Below, in pieces: positions 44,448 through 53,407 of a stretch of 64,000 nt of DNA. The DNA comes from Svornostia abyssi (lineage in GTDB: Bacteria > Actinomycetota > Thermoleophilia > Solirubrobacterales > Solirubrobacteraceae). The stretch is from contig CP088295.1 in assembly GCA_024666565.1 (NCBI GenBank), positions 3,658,001 through 3,722,000 on the forward strand, in the 5' to 3' direction. How positions within the stretch are numbered: position 1 is the first letter of the stretch; each line of letters begins with the position of its first letter. The translations under genes were made by a program, and so were the position numbers. The notes under the pieces were generated by a model that saw nothing but the letters and a program-made list of their open reading frames with translations, had not been told where the DNA came from and did not search any database.

Positions 44448-44992
44448 CCTTCGTTGTCGGTCGGCACCCCGAGGTGCTGATGCGGCTTGTCTCCCACCCC
44501 CACGATCACGACCGTTCCGGCGACCCGATCGTGAAAGCCGCGGCGGCGGTCATCGAACAGCACCCGGATGAACCCGGCGCCCAGCGGAATCGCCGACACC
44601 ACCAACGCGCCGAAGCGCAGGAGCCCCTTGCGCAGGCCGACCCGGCTGCCGTCGAGATGCTGGACGCGGAAGCCCATGACGCGGTCGCCGAGCGTCTGCG
44701 CGGTGATCATCCAGAAGCCGACGAAGTACCCGATGACCCAGCCGACATAGACGCCGCCGCCGATCACCACCACGAGGTCGCGGACCTCGCTCGGGAAGTT
44801 GAGGGTGTCCATCACCAGCGCGGCACTCGCGCCGACGATGACGGCGACGAGGTTGATCAGCGCCGCGTCGAGGACGAGCGCCACCGCCCGGGACACGATG
44901 CCGACGTACTCGGGCCCGGGCGGCGCGGCGGCCGCGGGCGGCACGGGCATTCCGACGGCGACCTGGGCCGCTCGGACCGCCTCGTCCGTCAC
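44444..44992 (-). CDS. RDD-family membrane protein
   Basis: This 182-residue protein has the RDD domain layout: a first helix ending in Arg...Asp (IVSRAVALVLDAALINLVAV), a second (VYVGWVIGYFVGFWMIT), and the conserved TLGDRVMGFRV...DGSRVG, followed by LRKGLLRFGALVVSAIPLGAGF and the DRRRGFHDRVAGTVVI ending. Such proteins are polytopic; some help ion or solute transport, most are undefined. The GTG start overlaps the upstream gene's stop (GTGA) and its own stop overlaps the protease start, so the three genes are coupled. Confidence 0.85.
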   Translation of the reverse strand: MTDEAVRAAQVAVGMPVPPAAAAPPGPEYVGIVSRAVALVLDAALINLVAVIVGASAALVMDTLNFPSEVRDLVVVIGGGVYVGWVIGYFVGFWMITAQTLGDRVMGFRVQHLDGSRVGLRKGLLRFGALVVSAIPLGAGFIRVLFDDRRRGFHDRVAGTVVIVGVGDKPHQHLGVPTDNEG

Positions 44993-45735
44993 GCAGCCCC
45001 TCCGGGCGCGTCGGGCCCGGACGCGGCGGACCGACGCACGAGCCGGCGAGCGGTGCGCTCGACCCAGTCGTCGGCGCCACGCGACCGCTCCCGCACTTCG
45101 TCGGTGATCTGATCGGCGACCCCGGCTGTCTGGCGCGACAGCGCCGCGGTCACCTGCGGGCTCTCGGCGATCTCCGCGACCAGGAACCACAGCTCCTCGC
45201 TGGCCAGGAGGGCGCGCACGACCTCGTCGACCACCCGGCTGTCGATCGCGTTCGCGGCGATGCGCTGCATCGCGGGGCTGTCGAGCGCCGACGCGATGGT
45301 CGCCTGCATCTGCTCGCTGCCCAGCGCCACATCGAGGATGCGGCCGAGTTCCGGCCCCTCGACGACGCGCGCCGCGATCTGCTCGGCCATTCCGTCGGCC
45401 AGCACCCAGTCGGCGACCCGCTCGGGCGCGCGCCCGTCCTCCAGGCGGTTGAGGATCTCCTCGAGCACGTGCTCCTCGAGCAGCGCCTCCATGACCGGGC
45501 CGCGCACGGCGTCCGCGATGGTCACCCGGATCAGGGTGCTGCCGAGGATCCGCTCCAGCGCCTCAGACGTGACGGGCGAGCGCAGCGCGAGGTCAACGGT
45601 GCGCAGCACGAGCTCGCCCGCGATCTCGCCGGCCATCTCGAGGCCGAACTGCGCCGTCGCGCGCGTGAGGTCGACGGTGGTCCGCGCGGTGGAGCGCACG
45701 ACACGGTCCGGTCGCAGCAGTCCCAGGGTGCTCAT
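44989..45735 (-). CDS. Conserved helical protein of unknown function
   Basis: This 248-residue protein has no membrane helix or signal. It is rich in Leu, Ala, Glu and Val, with repeated patterns of about 20 residues such as LIRVTIADAVRGPVMEALL, MAEQIAARVVEGPELGRIL and MQATIASALDSPAMQRIA, suggesting a helical repeat fold. The C-terminus is basic (RTARRLVRRSAASG). It is translationally coupled to the RDD gene, so it may act at the membrane with it. I know no family function. Confidence 0.6.
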   Translation of the reverse strand: MSTLGLLRPDRVVRSTARTTVDLTRATAQFGLEMAGEIAGELVLRTVDLALRSPVTSEALERILGSTLIRVTIADAVRGPVMEALLEEHVLEEILNRLEDGRAPERVADWVLADGMAEQIAARVVEGPELGRILDVALGSEQMQATIASALDSPAMQRIAANAIDSRVVDEVVRALLASEELWFLVAEIAESPQVTAALSRQTAGVADQITDEVRERSRGADDWVERTARRLVRRSAASGPDAPGGAA

Positions 45736-45776
45736 GGTGCAGCCGAAGGTACCGGAGCCGCCCGGACCGAACGCCG

Positions 45777-46421
45777 CTACGAGGGTGCGCCGAGGTCGGC
45801 GAGGAACGGATTGGTGGCCCGTTCGCGGCCGAGCGTGGTGACGCCCATGTGACCGGGATACACGGCGGTGTCGTCGTCGAAGCGCTCGAGCAGCGCCCGG
45901 ATCGAGCGCGCGAGGGTGGGCCAGTCGCCGCCCGGGAGGTCGGTGCGACCCACGGAGCCCTCGAACAGCACGTCGCCGCTGAACAGCGCGCCCTCGTCAC
46001 GGACGCTGTAGGTCACGTGGCCCGGGCTGTGCCCCGGCGTGAAGAGCACGTCGAACGTCAGCCCCGCGAGCTCGAGCTCCTCCCCGCCGGCGACCGTGTG
46101 GTCGGCGTCGTAGGACTCGAACGGTCCGAGGCCCGGGAAGCGCATGTACGCGTTGATGTCCGCGAGGATCGGGACCTCGATCTCCGGGCACCACACCTTC
46201 GCGCCGGTCTCGCGCGCGAGTTCCGCGACCGCGCCGACGTGGTCGAAGTGCGTGTGGGTGAGCAGGATCGCGTCGAGCTCCACGTCGAGCTCGCGCAGCG
46301 CGGCCAGCAGGCGCGGCGCCTCGTCGCCCGGGTCGATGAACACGGCGCGATCGGACCCGTCGGGGCGCACGATGAACGTGTTCTCCTGCACCGGCCCGAC
46401 GGTGAACATGCGGACATCCAT
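45777..46421 (-). CDS. Metallo-beta-lactamase-fold hydrolase
   Basis: This 214-residue glyoxalase II-like enzyme has the metal motif THTHFDHVG, a His in FTPGHSPGHV, an Asp in FSGDVLF and a His in VYPGHMGVT, giving a complete two-metal site. The substrate is likely a thioester or similar small ester; no family-specific feature is visible. It is the last gene of a three-gene run (formiminotransferase, small membrane protein, this gene) with 2-base gaps. ATG start. Confidence 0.88.
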   Translation of the reverse strand: MDVRMFTVGPVQENTFIVRPDGSDRAVFIDPGDEAPRLLAALRELDVELDAILLTHTHFDHVGAVAELARETGAKVWCPEIEVPILADINAYMRFPGLGPFESYDADHTVAGGEELELAGLTFDVLFTPGHSPGHVTYSVRDEGALFSGDVLFEGSVGRTDLPGGDWPTLARSIRALLERFDDDTAVYPGHMGVTTLGRERATNPFLADLGAPS

Positions 46422-46423
46422 GG

Positions 46424-46771
46424 TCAGCCGCCCTGGAGCTTCTTCTGGCGCCGGTTGTAGATCCAGAGGTCCGTGTAGTAGCCGAGCGGCACGTACACGA
46501 CGAGCATGAACGCGATGAGCGGGACCGCCTGCACGATCGAGAAGTCGAAGAACAGGACGACGAGGATCCCGAAGATGCCCGCCGCGAGCAGCGCACGCTG
46601 GAACGAGCCCTGCCAGGTCGGCGGCTTGGCGAAGCGATCCTGCCGCCCGCCCTTCCCGCCGGGCTTGCGCTCGTCGTCCGTGGGCTTGCGGCCCGTGCGC
46701 CCGCGCGCCTCCACCATTCCCGCGGCGTTCCCGCGGTGCTTGCTCTGCCGGCGCTTCCGTGTCTGGGCCAT
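46424..46771 (-). CDS. Small two-helix membrane protein with basic N-terminus
   Basis: This 115-residue protein has a highly basic N-terminal half (KRRQSKHRGNAAG, GRKPTDDERKPGGKGGRQD), then two helices (ALLAAGIFGILVVLFFDFSI and AVPLIAFMLVVYVPLGYYTDL), and ends in a short basic tail. The N-terminal half could bind nucleic acid or acidic lipid at the inner membrane face. It is 2 bases after the formiminotransferase stop and 2 bases before the hydrolase start. The family is unknown to me. Confidence 0.65.
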   Translation of the reverse strand: MAQTRKRRQSKHRGNAAGMVEARGRTGRKPTDDERKPGGKGGRQDRFAKPPTWQGSFQRALLAAGIFGILVVLFFDFSIVQAVPLIAFMLVVYVPLGYYTDLWIYNRRQKKLQGG

Positions 46772-46773
46772 GG

Positions 46774-47646
46774 TCAGGACAGGGTAATGCTCGTGGCGTC
46801 CAGTGCGTCCTCGAGGGTGCGCCGGTTGCGCACCGGCAGGTCGGCGGGAAAGCCGTCGAAGGCCGCGCGCGGCGGCAGGCCGACGACCTCGCACTCCGCC
46901 ACCCGTGCGTGGGCAGCGACCGCGGCGACCAGCCTCGCAAGGGGCACCGCGCGGTGGTCCTCGACGTTGCACGTCACCTGCGCGACACCCCCGCGGGCCG
47001 GCAGGGTCAGCCCGAGCGCACGGACGCCGGGCAGCCCGTCGGCGCCTCCCTCGCGCACCGCGGCGGCGATCGCCCGCGCGTCGTCGAGCGTCGCGGGCGG
47101 CGCCAGCTCGAGGTTGAAGGCCAGCAGCGGAGGGCGCGCGGCGACGAGCGTGGCGCCGACGGCCGGGTCGATCTGCTGCGGGCCGAAGTCCGGGCGCAGC
47201 TCGCCTGCGGCGACGCGCCGCGCGAGCTCCGCGGGCCCGCCGCGGCGAAGCTCCGCGCGGGTGCGGCCGCCTGCCAGCTCGCCGTAGAGGAAGACGGGGA
47301 TGCCGGCGCTCCCGAGGTCGGCCGCCGCAGCGAGCGCCTCCGCACACGCCGCGCCCCTGCGGTCTTCGTCGAGGTAGACGACGGGGCACACATCGAGCAC
47401 CCCGACGTGCGGGTGGCTCCCGCGCTCGCGCCGCAGGTCGATGCGCGACGCGGCGGCGGCAGCACCGGCGGCGAGGGCGGGAGCAAGCGTTCCAGCGGCC
47501 CCCGCGAGGGTCACGACCGCCCGGTGGTGGTCGGGATCGTCATGGACGTCCAGCACCCGTGCCCGCCCGGCCGCAAAGGCGTCGGCGACGGCTCCGACGA
47601 CGACGAGGTCGCGGCCCTCGGAGATGTTCGGCACGGCGACGAGCAT
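46774..47646 (-). CDS. Glutamate formiminotransferase-like protein
   Basis: This 290-residue protein has the FTCD N- and C-terminal subdomains: VAVPNISEGRD at the start, VLDVHDDPDHHRAVVTLAG, HPHVGVLDVCPVV and VPVFLYGELA-like (GIPVFLYGELAG) stretches, and RPDFGP. In the histidine pathway this enzyme passes the formimino group of formiminoglutamate to tetrahydrofolate; other members act in related one-carbon chemistry. No cyclodeaminase domain or hut genes are here. ATG start. Confidence 0.8.
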   Translation of the reverse strand: MLVAVPNISEGRDLVVVGAVADAFAAGRARVLDVHDDPDHHRAVVTLAGAAGTLAPALAAGAAAAASRIDLRRERGSHPHVGVLDVCPVVYLDEDRRGAACAEALAAAADLGSAGIPVFLYGELAGGRTRAELRRGGPAELARRVAAGELRPDFGPQQIDPAVGATLVAARPPLLAFNLELAPPATLDDARAIAAAVREGGADGLPGVRALGLTLPARGGVAQVTCNVEDHRAVPLARLVAAVAAHARVAECEVVGLPPRAAFDGFPADLPVRNRRTLEDALDATSITLS

Positions 47647-48001
47647 GGTCCAGCGCAGCTTGCCAGACCTGGACCGCAGACCGCCGTAGCCACACTGCGG
47701 CTTTCCCCTGAGCGACTCTGCAGGTGCGCGCGGATGGCCTGGCATGCGGAGTGGGACAGGATGTCCACGTGAGCTTGTGGCGCCCCACCCCCCTGTTGCC
47801 GCCGGGTCTCCCGGCGGGAACGTGGAGCGTCACCACCCCGCCGTTCATGAGCAGCGGATGCAGGTGGTGCTGCAGACGCTGCGGGCTCGCCGCGGAACGC
47901 GGCGAGCCGGCGGGCGCAAGGTTCATCACCCGGTCTCCGGGCGGTGACAACATCGATGGCCGGGTGCCCGGGGTGAGCGGGCGCCCGGCCGTCATTGTTG
48001 G
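47647..48001. other. 355-base non-coding stretch with three strong hairpins
   Basis: Short frames here lack homology I can recognise. Three stems stand out: 47799-47817 (8-base arms), 47884-47908 (11-base arms with a GAA loop) and 47958-47990 (13-base arms, one G-T pair). The last is just downstream of the DUF4394 gene stop and could terminate it. The others could belong to a leader of the formiminotransferase operon. I could not match a known riboswitch. Confidence 0.5.
47958..47990 (-). terminator. Strong hairpin after the DUF4394 gene
   Basis: 13-base arms (GGCCGGGTGCCCG and its near-perfect complement) with a 7-base loop, starting 11 bases past the stop of the upstream-strand gene. No long T-run follows, so rho-independent action is uncertain. 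Confidence 0.45.
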
Positions 48002-48856
48002 CTACGGCAGGATCGCCAGCGCGTCGAGCTTGACGCCGCGGAGGAACCCGACACGCCCTTCCGCGGTCGCCGCGCCCGTGGCGAGGTCGATGCGGTACAG
48101 CGTGCTCGCGCGCGCACCACGCGGCGTGAGCGCCGCGTACGCCGCGCCGTCGGCGCCGATGTCGAAACCACCGCGGTAGCCGACGTTCACACCGAGCCCG
48201 CCGACGGTCTTCAGACCACCGGTGTTCGGCGGGTCCTGGATGACGAGCGCGTCCCGCGCGGCATCGATGTCGTACAGCGTCGTGCCCGTCGCCGGATCGG
48301 TGTCCGGGTTCGTGTAGGCGCTCGCGACGACGCTCGGGTCACGGCCGAACGCAGCGTCACCGGCGAGGTACGCCAGCGGCCCGTCGGTGAACGCGACCTG
48401 CCCGGTGTCCGGGACGAGCCGCAGATTCTGGTTCGCGTCGCTGGTCAGGCGGATGCGGTCGACCGTCGGGTTGAAGTCGAAGCCGAAGAACTCGCCATCG
48501 AGCTCCGGAGCGAACGGCGCGCCCACGGGCGCACTCGCGCCGTTGCGGGGGTCGATGGTCACGATGCGACCGCCGTCGGTGACCCCGTACAGCGCGCCGG
48601 TGGCCGGCCGCGTGTCGAGACCGACGACCGACTCACCCTCGGCGAGCCCCTTGATCGGGACCTGGCGGGCGATCGCGGGCTTCGCGGCGTCGAAGCGGAC
48701 GAGCCGCGTGCCCTTCGCGACACCGACGAACTCCGTGGGCGCGGGCTTCGCGGCGGGCTTGCCGTTTCCGGGCGTGGCGTGAGCTGCGGGCGCCGCGGCT
48801 GCGGCGATGGCAGCCGTGGTCAGCGCGGTCAGGGTCCAGCGCGGGATGCGCGACAT
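48002..48856 (-). CDS. Secreted DUF4394-like beta-propeller protein
   Basis: This 284-residue protein has a signal peptide (TLTALTTAAIAAAAAPAAHA) and a repeat-rich beta domain typical of DUF4394: LDTRPATGALYGVTDGGRIVTIDP, FGFDFNPTVDRIRLTSDANQNLRL, and LYRIDLATGAATAEGRVG near the end. The repeats probably make a propeller. Function is not known. The ATG chosen (MSRIPRW) starts the signal peptide; the open frame extends 75 bases upstream without support. It lies after the gene at 48950-49600 on the same strand. Confidence 0.75.
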   Translation of the reverse strand: MSRIPRWTLTALTTAAIAAAAAPAAHATPGNGKPAAKPAPTEFVGVAKGTRLVRFDAAKPAIARQVPIKGLAEGESVVGLDTRPATGALYGVTDGGRIVTIDPRNGASAPVGAPFAPELDGEFFGFDFNPTVDRIRLTSDANQNLRLVPDTGQVAFTDGPLAYLAGDAAFGRDPSVVASAYTNPDTDPATGTTLYDIDAARDALVIQDPPNTGGLKTVGGLGVNVGYRGGFDIGADGAAYAALTPRGARASTLYRIDLATGAATAEGRVGFLRGVKLDALAILP

Positions 48857-48949
48857 GTCAGGCGGACTCCTCAGGGAGTGGGACGGGGATCGGACACCCC
48901 GGTCTTCCTCCACTTCCCCGCCGCGGTTCACCGCATGGCGCGCGGCCGC

Positions 48950-49600
48950 TCAGGCTTCGGTGATGACCTTCAGGGTCGCCTTGCCGAAGGTCGCGCCCTC
49001 GAGGACCGACGGCGTCGGCAGCAGGCGGTTGAGTTCGCTCGCCAGGCGGGCGTTCATGGCCAGGTTCACGTTGTCGGCGTTGATGCCCGACCCGGTCTGC
49101 TCGAGCGCGCCGATGTCGATCTGCAGCGCGGCGAGCTTGACCCGCTTGCCCGCGACGGTCGCCGTGAGCTCTCCCTGCCCGGTGGTCTGGCTCACCGAGG
49201 TCGTCGGGTTCTTGATCCGCAGCGACCGCGACGCCGTGGAAATCCGCATCTCGCCCTTGTGCTTGAGCAGGTACGACTGCCCGTCCTTGCCGAGCGAGAT
49301 CGACGTGACCTTGAACTTCACGCCGGTCTTGGTCGCCGTGGCCGGTTTGCCCGCCCGCACCTTCGCGCCGGCGGCCGTGAGCGTCTCGAAGAGGATCGGG
49401 TCGATCCGGATGACAGTCGAGCCCTTGATCGTCACGCCCGTCGTGCCCGGGCTCCCGGGCGTGGACGGGGTCGTGGGCGTCGTCTGGCCCGACGCGCTGT
49501 GCGCGCCGATGGCGACGAGGGCCGCGGTCAGCAGCGCGGCGGCGAGCAGGGACAGGGACCGTGACACGGCAGCGGAGCATACGGCGCGCGAGGGGCTCAT
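48950..49600 (-). CDS. Secreted protein, possibly HtaA-like
   Basis: This 216-residue protein has a signal peptide (SRSLSLLAAALLTAALVAIGAHSAS), a Thr/Pro/Ser linker and a beta domain (GVTIKGSTVIRIDPILFETL, FKVTSISLGKDG, LRIKNPTTSVS, VKLAALQIDIGAL). The pattern loosely resembles heme-binding HtaA domains, but the evidence is weak and no heme genes are nearby. It is probably a surface-exposed or extracellular protein. The ATG start gives MSPSRAVCSA before the signal. Confidence 0.6.
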   Translation of the reverse strand: MSPSRAVCSAAVSRSLSLLAAALLTAALVAIGAHSASGQTTPTTPSTPGSPGTTGVTIKGSTVIRIDPILFETLTAAGAKVRAGKPATATKTGVKFKVTSISLGKDGQSYLLKHKGEMRISTASRSLRIKNPTTSVSQTTGQGELTATVAGKRVKLAALQIDIGALEQTGSGINADNVNLAMNARLASELNRLLPTPSVLEGATFGKATLKVITEA

Positions 49601-49664
49601 TGCGGATGGAACACGGATGAGCGGGAAAAGGTGCTGATCCGCTCGCTAGTCTTGAGGCCGTCGC

Positions 49665-49738
<74 letters not shown>

Positions 49739-49746
49739 TGCAGTCG

Positions 49747-49768
49747 GAGCCGGCCCCAGGGCCGGCTC
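49747..49768 (+). terminator. Rho-independent terminator after the tRNA
   Basis: A perfect 10-base stem (GAGCCGGCCC and its complement) with a two-base loop, followed by TCGTCGTTTC, starts 9 bases after the tRNA end. It also lies past the stop of the opposing beta-helix gene. Confidence 0.75.
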
Positions 49769-49785
49769 TCGTCGTTTCAGGGGCG

Positions 49786-51778
49786 TTACCCCGCCCCGGC
49801 CTGCGTGCGCCAGCGTCCCTGGCGCCCGGCCGCGTCGAGGATCCGCCGTGGCACGTCCTTCGCCGAGCCGACAACGGTGCTGCCCTCGTCGCGGACGCCC
49901 ACCGGGTGCGGCGGGTACGGGCACGCGCTCCAGAACGGGTCGGGGTGCTGCCAGTAGTTGCCGCGGTAGGTGATGTCGCCGTACGGCCGGCAGCCGCCCC
50001 GGTCGCTGCCGTACGGGACCTTCAGCGCGCACAGCTCGAGCGAGTCAGTCAGGCCGCACGGCCCGAAGTTCGTGCGGCCGATCGGGTTGTTCAGCGAGAC
50101 GTTGCCCCGCAGCGTGACGTACCGGCTGCCGCCGTCGGTGTAGAAGACGTTGCCGCCACCGGCCGGCCGCTTGTCCGACGCGACGTTGCCCGCGATGAGC
50201 TCGCCGTCGGCGGCGTTCGTTCCCTGCCGGCCCTGTGTGTAGACGGCGCCGCCATCCCACACCACCGACAGGAACCGGCGGATGCGGTTGCGCAGGACGC
50301 GGTTGCCGCGACTGGTCGTGGGCGTGGTGTACGTCCCCCACATCCCGGGGGTCGCGCCGGGCAGCCCGGGGAAGCTGCCGGGGTCGACGAGGCCCCATCC
50401 CCACCCGAGCGCGATCCCCGACCACGGCACGTCGCTGATGTCGTTGTGCTCGACGGTCGTGCGCGTCGTGTAGCCGACGAAGACGCCCGCGGCGTCCTGG
50501 TACTCCCGCCCCACGGACGTGATGAGGTTGTGCGCGACGCGGTTGTCGCGCGTGACGTCCGCCGCCCGCGACGGGTGGTGATCGACCCGCAGCACGCCGC
50601 CGACCTGCACGGCCGCGGAGGAGATGTCGGTGAAGCGGTTGCCGAGGATGACGTTGCGCTGGCTGCCGGTGTCGAAGTCCAGGGCGACCCCGCCGAGGTG
50701 GCGGAAGTCGTTGCGGGTGAACGTGATGTCGCGGACGTGACGCAGCCGGACGTTGCCCGGGGTCCGGGTCGGCCGCTCGACGTGCCCGACCGCGTTCGGC
50801 GCGTTGCCCGTCCCGGTGAGGTGGAAGCCGCTCTGGTCGGCGGCGTAGCCCTCGTCGCCGCTTGGGCGCAGCCACGTCGCGTGCGCGAACGTCAGGCCCT
50901 CGAAGCGCACGTGCTCCACGGGCCGCGTGGCCGCGCCGCGCACGTCGACGAGCACCTCCTCGACGGGGAGCTCGACCCGTGCCGTCGCCAGCCGCTCACC
51001 GGCACGAGGCTTGTAGTAGATCCGGCCGGCGGCGCCGTCGAGGTACCACTCCCCCGCATCGTCGAGCAGCTCGTACGCGTTCTCCAGCCGTGCGAGCTGC
51101 GGGAACGCCCAGAGCGCCGGGAAGCTGTTCGCGTTCGCCCAGCAAGGCTGGCGCATCGTCAACTCCCGCCCGGTGACCGAGGCCACGCCGCAGCGCGTGA
51201 CCTTCCATTGCAGGACCGCGACCGCCTCGAGGTCGGCGGGGCGCCGCCAGCGCGAGATCGCGTCGTCCGCAGCCCGGAAGCCCGCCGCGGTGCGGGTGAA
51301 GCCGTTCGGGAATGGGGCGCTCCGGGCGCGGGTGGCCCGGCGTCCGTCGACGTAGAGCTGCCGCGAGCGAGTGCCGCGCGGCACCGGCGCCCGGTAGATG
51401 CCCCGCCCCCGGTCGTGCAGCGTCCAGCCGGTGACCCGCAGGCCGCCGCTCAGCACCGGCCGAGCCCCCGGGGCGGCGCGGTAGGTGACCTCGCGGCCGG
51501 CGCTGCCGCTGTCGCGATGGTCGAGGATCAGCGGGCGGCGCAGGCGGTGCGTGCCGTCGAGCAGGAGGACGCGGACGGGTGCCGTCGTGGCGGCCTCGCG
51601 CGCGGCCCGCTGCGCGCGCTGCACCGTCAGGAACGGCCGGTCACGGCTGCCGTCGCCCGGCGTCGCTGCCGCGGGGTGAGACCCAGATGTCGGCTGCGAT
51701 AGCGGCCGGAGCGCACGCGGCGGAGCCGGCCACGAGCAGCGCGCCGACGGCGATGCGATGAAGAACGGGACGGAGCAC
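49786..51778 (-). CDS. Secreted right-handed parallel beta-helix protein, apparent +1 frameshift
   Basis: The protein is about 663 residues once one base is removed. A signal peptide in the first frame (GTG start; VLHRIAVGALLVAGSAACA) ends ADIWVSPRGSDA. The rest, from TPGDGSRDRPFLTVQ, is in another frame and has pectate-lyase-like repeats: NVRLRHVRDITFTRNDFRHL, NVILGNRFTDISSAAVQVGG, TTVEHNDISDVPWSGIAL. Removing one G from the run at 51656-51658 on the minus strand gives SDAGDGSRDRPFLT, the usual start of this family. It is probably a secreted polysaccharide-binding or -cleaving protein. The ORF without the signal would start upstream in a different frame and is misleading. Confidence 0.8.
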
Positions 51779-51823
51779 GGCGCCGCCCTGTCATCGTCCG
51801 CCGGCCTTCGCGGTTGAGGCCCG

Positions 51824-53407
51824 TCAGCCGTCCTGCGCCATGACGTCGTCAAGCCACGCGGCGACCCGGGCGACCATCTCGGCCTCCTCTGCGTCGGTCT
51901 CGACGACGAGGCGCCGGCCTGACGGCACCGGGAACGACGTCATGTCCTGCGCGAGCCGGGCCGCGACCTCGGGCCCCGCGTCCGAGCCCGCCGCGTCCTG
52001 CGGCTGCCGGGCGCGCACACGGGCATCGGCGACGTCCGCAGCCAGGCTGCAGCGCACCACTCGCAGCGACCCGTGCGCGGACGGCGGCAGCGCGTCGAGG
52101 AACGCCTGCTGCAGATCCGCCGTGGCGAACGTGGCGTCGACGATGGCGCCGCCGCCGGGCAGCAGCTCGGCGGCTCCTTGCGCGAGGTGGCGGTACACGT
52201 CGGCGCGCTGCGCGGCCCCGTAGCTCGCGGCCGGCGCGGGGTTCGTCTCGTCAAGCCCGAGCGCGCGCTTGCGCTCGCGGTCCGACGACAGCACGGGCAG
52301 CCCGCTCGCGGCGGCGAGCGCGTGGGCGAGCGTCGACTTGCCGCTGCCCGGCGGACCGGTCACGAGCAGCAGCATCGGCCCGCGGCCGCGCCAGGCCAGC
52401 CGCGCCGCGAGCGCAAGGAGTGATCGGGCCTGCTCCACGCTGGCCGTCTTCGCGTCGTCCGTGAGCTCCGCGGCGCGCAGCAGCGCGACCTTCGCCCGGA
52501 CGAGCGCCCGGTACGCGGCGTAGAACGCGATGAGCGCGTCGCTGCCCGGGTCGCCGCCGGCCTCGCGGTACGCGGCCACGAGATCGCCGGCCTCCGCCGC
52601 GCCGCCCAGCGACAGCAGATCCATGACGAGGAACGCGAGGTCGTCGGCGGCGTCGACCGTCCGCAGCTCGCGATCGAACTCGAGGCGATCGACCACCAGC
52701 ACGGCGTCGTGCTCGAGCACGACGTGCTCGGCGCGCAGATCGCCGTGCGCGTCGATGACGTGCCCGGACGCCGCGCGCGCGACCAGCTCGTCCCGGTGCC
52801 CGACCACGAACGCCGCGGCGAAGCGCTCGGCGGCCAGCAGGTCGCCGGCCGGCACGACGCCGTTGACGAGCGGCAGCAGCTCCTCGGTGTTGCGGTCGCA
52901 CGTCGCCTGCACGCGCGTCAGAGGCGACGGGACGTGCACCGGCTCGGCGCCCCGGTGAAATGCGGCGAGCCGACGCGCGACGGCCTGGACGTCGCGTCCC
53001 GTCAACTCGCCGGCGCGCAGGAGCGCGGCCATGGTCCGGTCCTCGTCGAACCGGCGCATCTCCACGACCCAGTCGACCGCGCCGGGCGTGTGCGCCGGGG
53101 CGAGCACGAACGAGGTGTTCATCGGCACGACCGCGCGCACGCCGAGCACGAGCCCGGGCGCGAGCTCGGCGTTGATCCGGGCCTCGGCCTCGGAGAGGCG
53201 TCGCCGCAGCGCGGGCGTGGACTGGTCCACGAAGGCGTGCCGCACGGGTTTGCGCAGCTTGACCGCCCGGTCGGGGGTCAGCAGCACCCATGAGAGGTGG
53301 GTTTCGCGCAGCTCGACCGGCGGGTCGGTGACGTGCTGCAGCGCGCGACGCAGCCGCTCCTGGAGGGGGACGGCGCGTGCGTCGGCAGTGGTCGCCGGTC
53401 CACTCAC
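51824..53407 (-). CDS. Aminoglycoside phosphotransferase-like kinase fused to P-loop kinase
   Basis: This 527-residue protein has an APH/choline-kinase-like domain (about 15-330) with AHGDLRAEHVV (catalytic loop, HxD), VVDRLEFDRE and DDLAFLVMDLL, followed by a zeta-toxin/gluconate-kinase-like P-loop domain with Walker A VTGPPGSGKSTLAHAL. The layout is that of a widespread, poorly characterised bifunctional family, with no evidence of antibiotic modification. The GTG start overlaps the universal stress gene stop by four bases, so the two are coupled. Confidence 0.85.
   Translation of the reverse strand: MSGPATTADARAVPLQERLRRALQHVTDPPVELRETHLSWVLLTPDRAVKLRKPVRHAFVDQSTPALRRRLSEAEARINAELAPGLVLGVRAVVPMNTSFVLAPAHTPGAVDWVVEMRRFDEDRTMAALLRAGELTGRDVQAVARRLAAFHRGAEPVHVPSPLTRVQATCDRNTEELLPLVNGVVPAGDLLAAERFAAAFVVGHRDELVARAASGHVIDAHGDLRAEHVVLEHDAVLVVDRLEFDRELRTVDAADDLAFLVMDLLSLGGAAEAGDLVAAYREAGGDPGSDALIAFYAAYRALVRAKVALLRAAELTDDAKTASVEQARSLLALAARLAWRGRGPMLLLVTGPPGSGKSTLAHALAAASGLPVLSSDRERKRALGLDETNPAPAASYGAAQRADVYRHLAQGAAELLPGGGAIVDATFATADLQQAFLDALPPSAHGSLRVVRCSLAADVADARVRARQPQDAAGSDAGPEVAARLAQDMTSFPVPSGRRLVVETDAEEAEMVARVAAWLDDVMAQDG

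Noticed and set aside
47647..48001. Cobalamin or c-di-AMP riboswitch
   Set aside because: Stems are present but the conserved boxes of these riboswitches are not visible.
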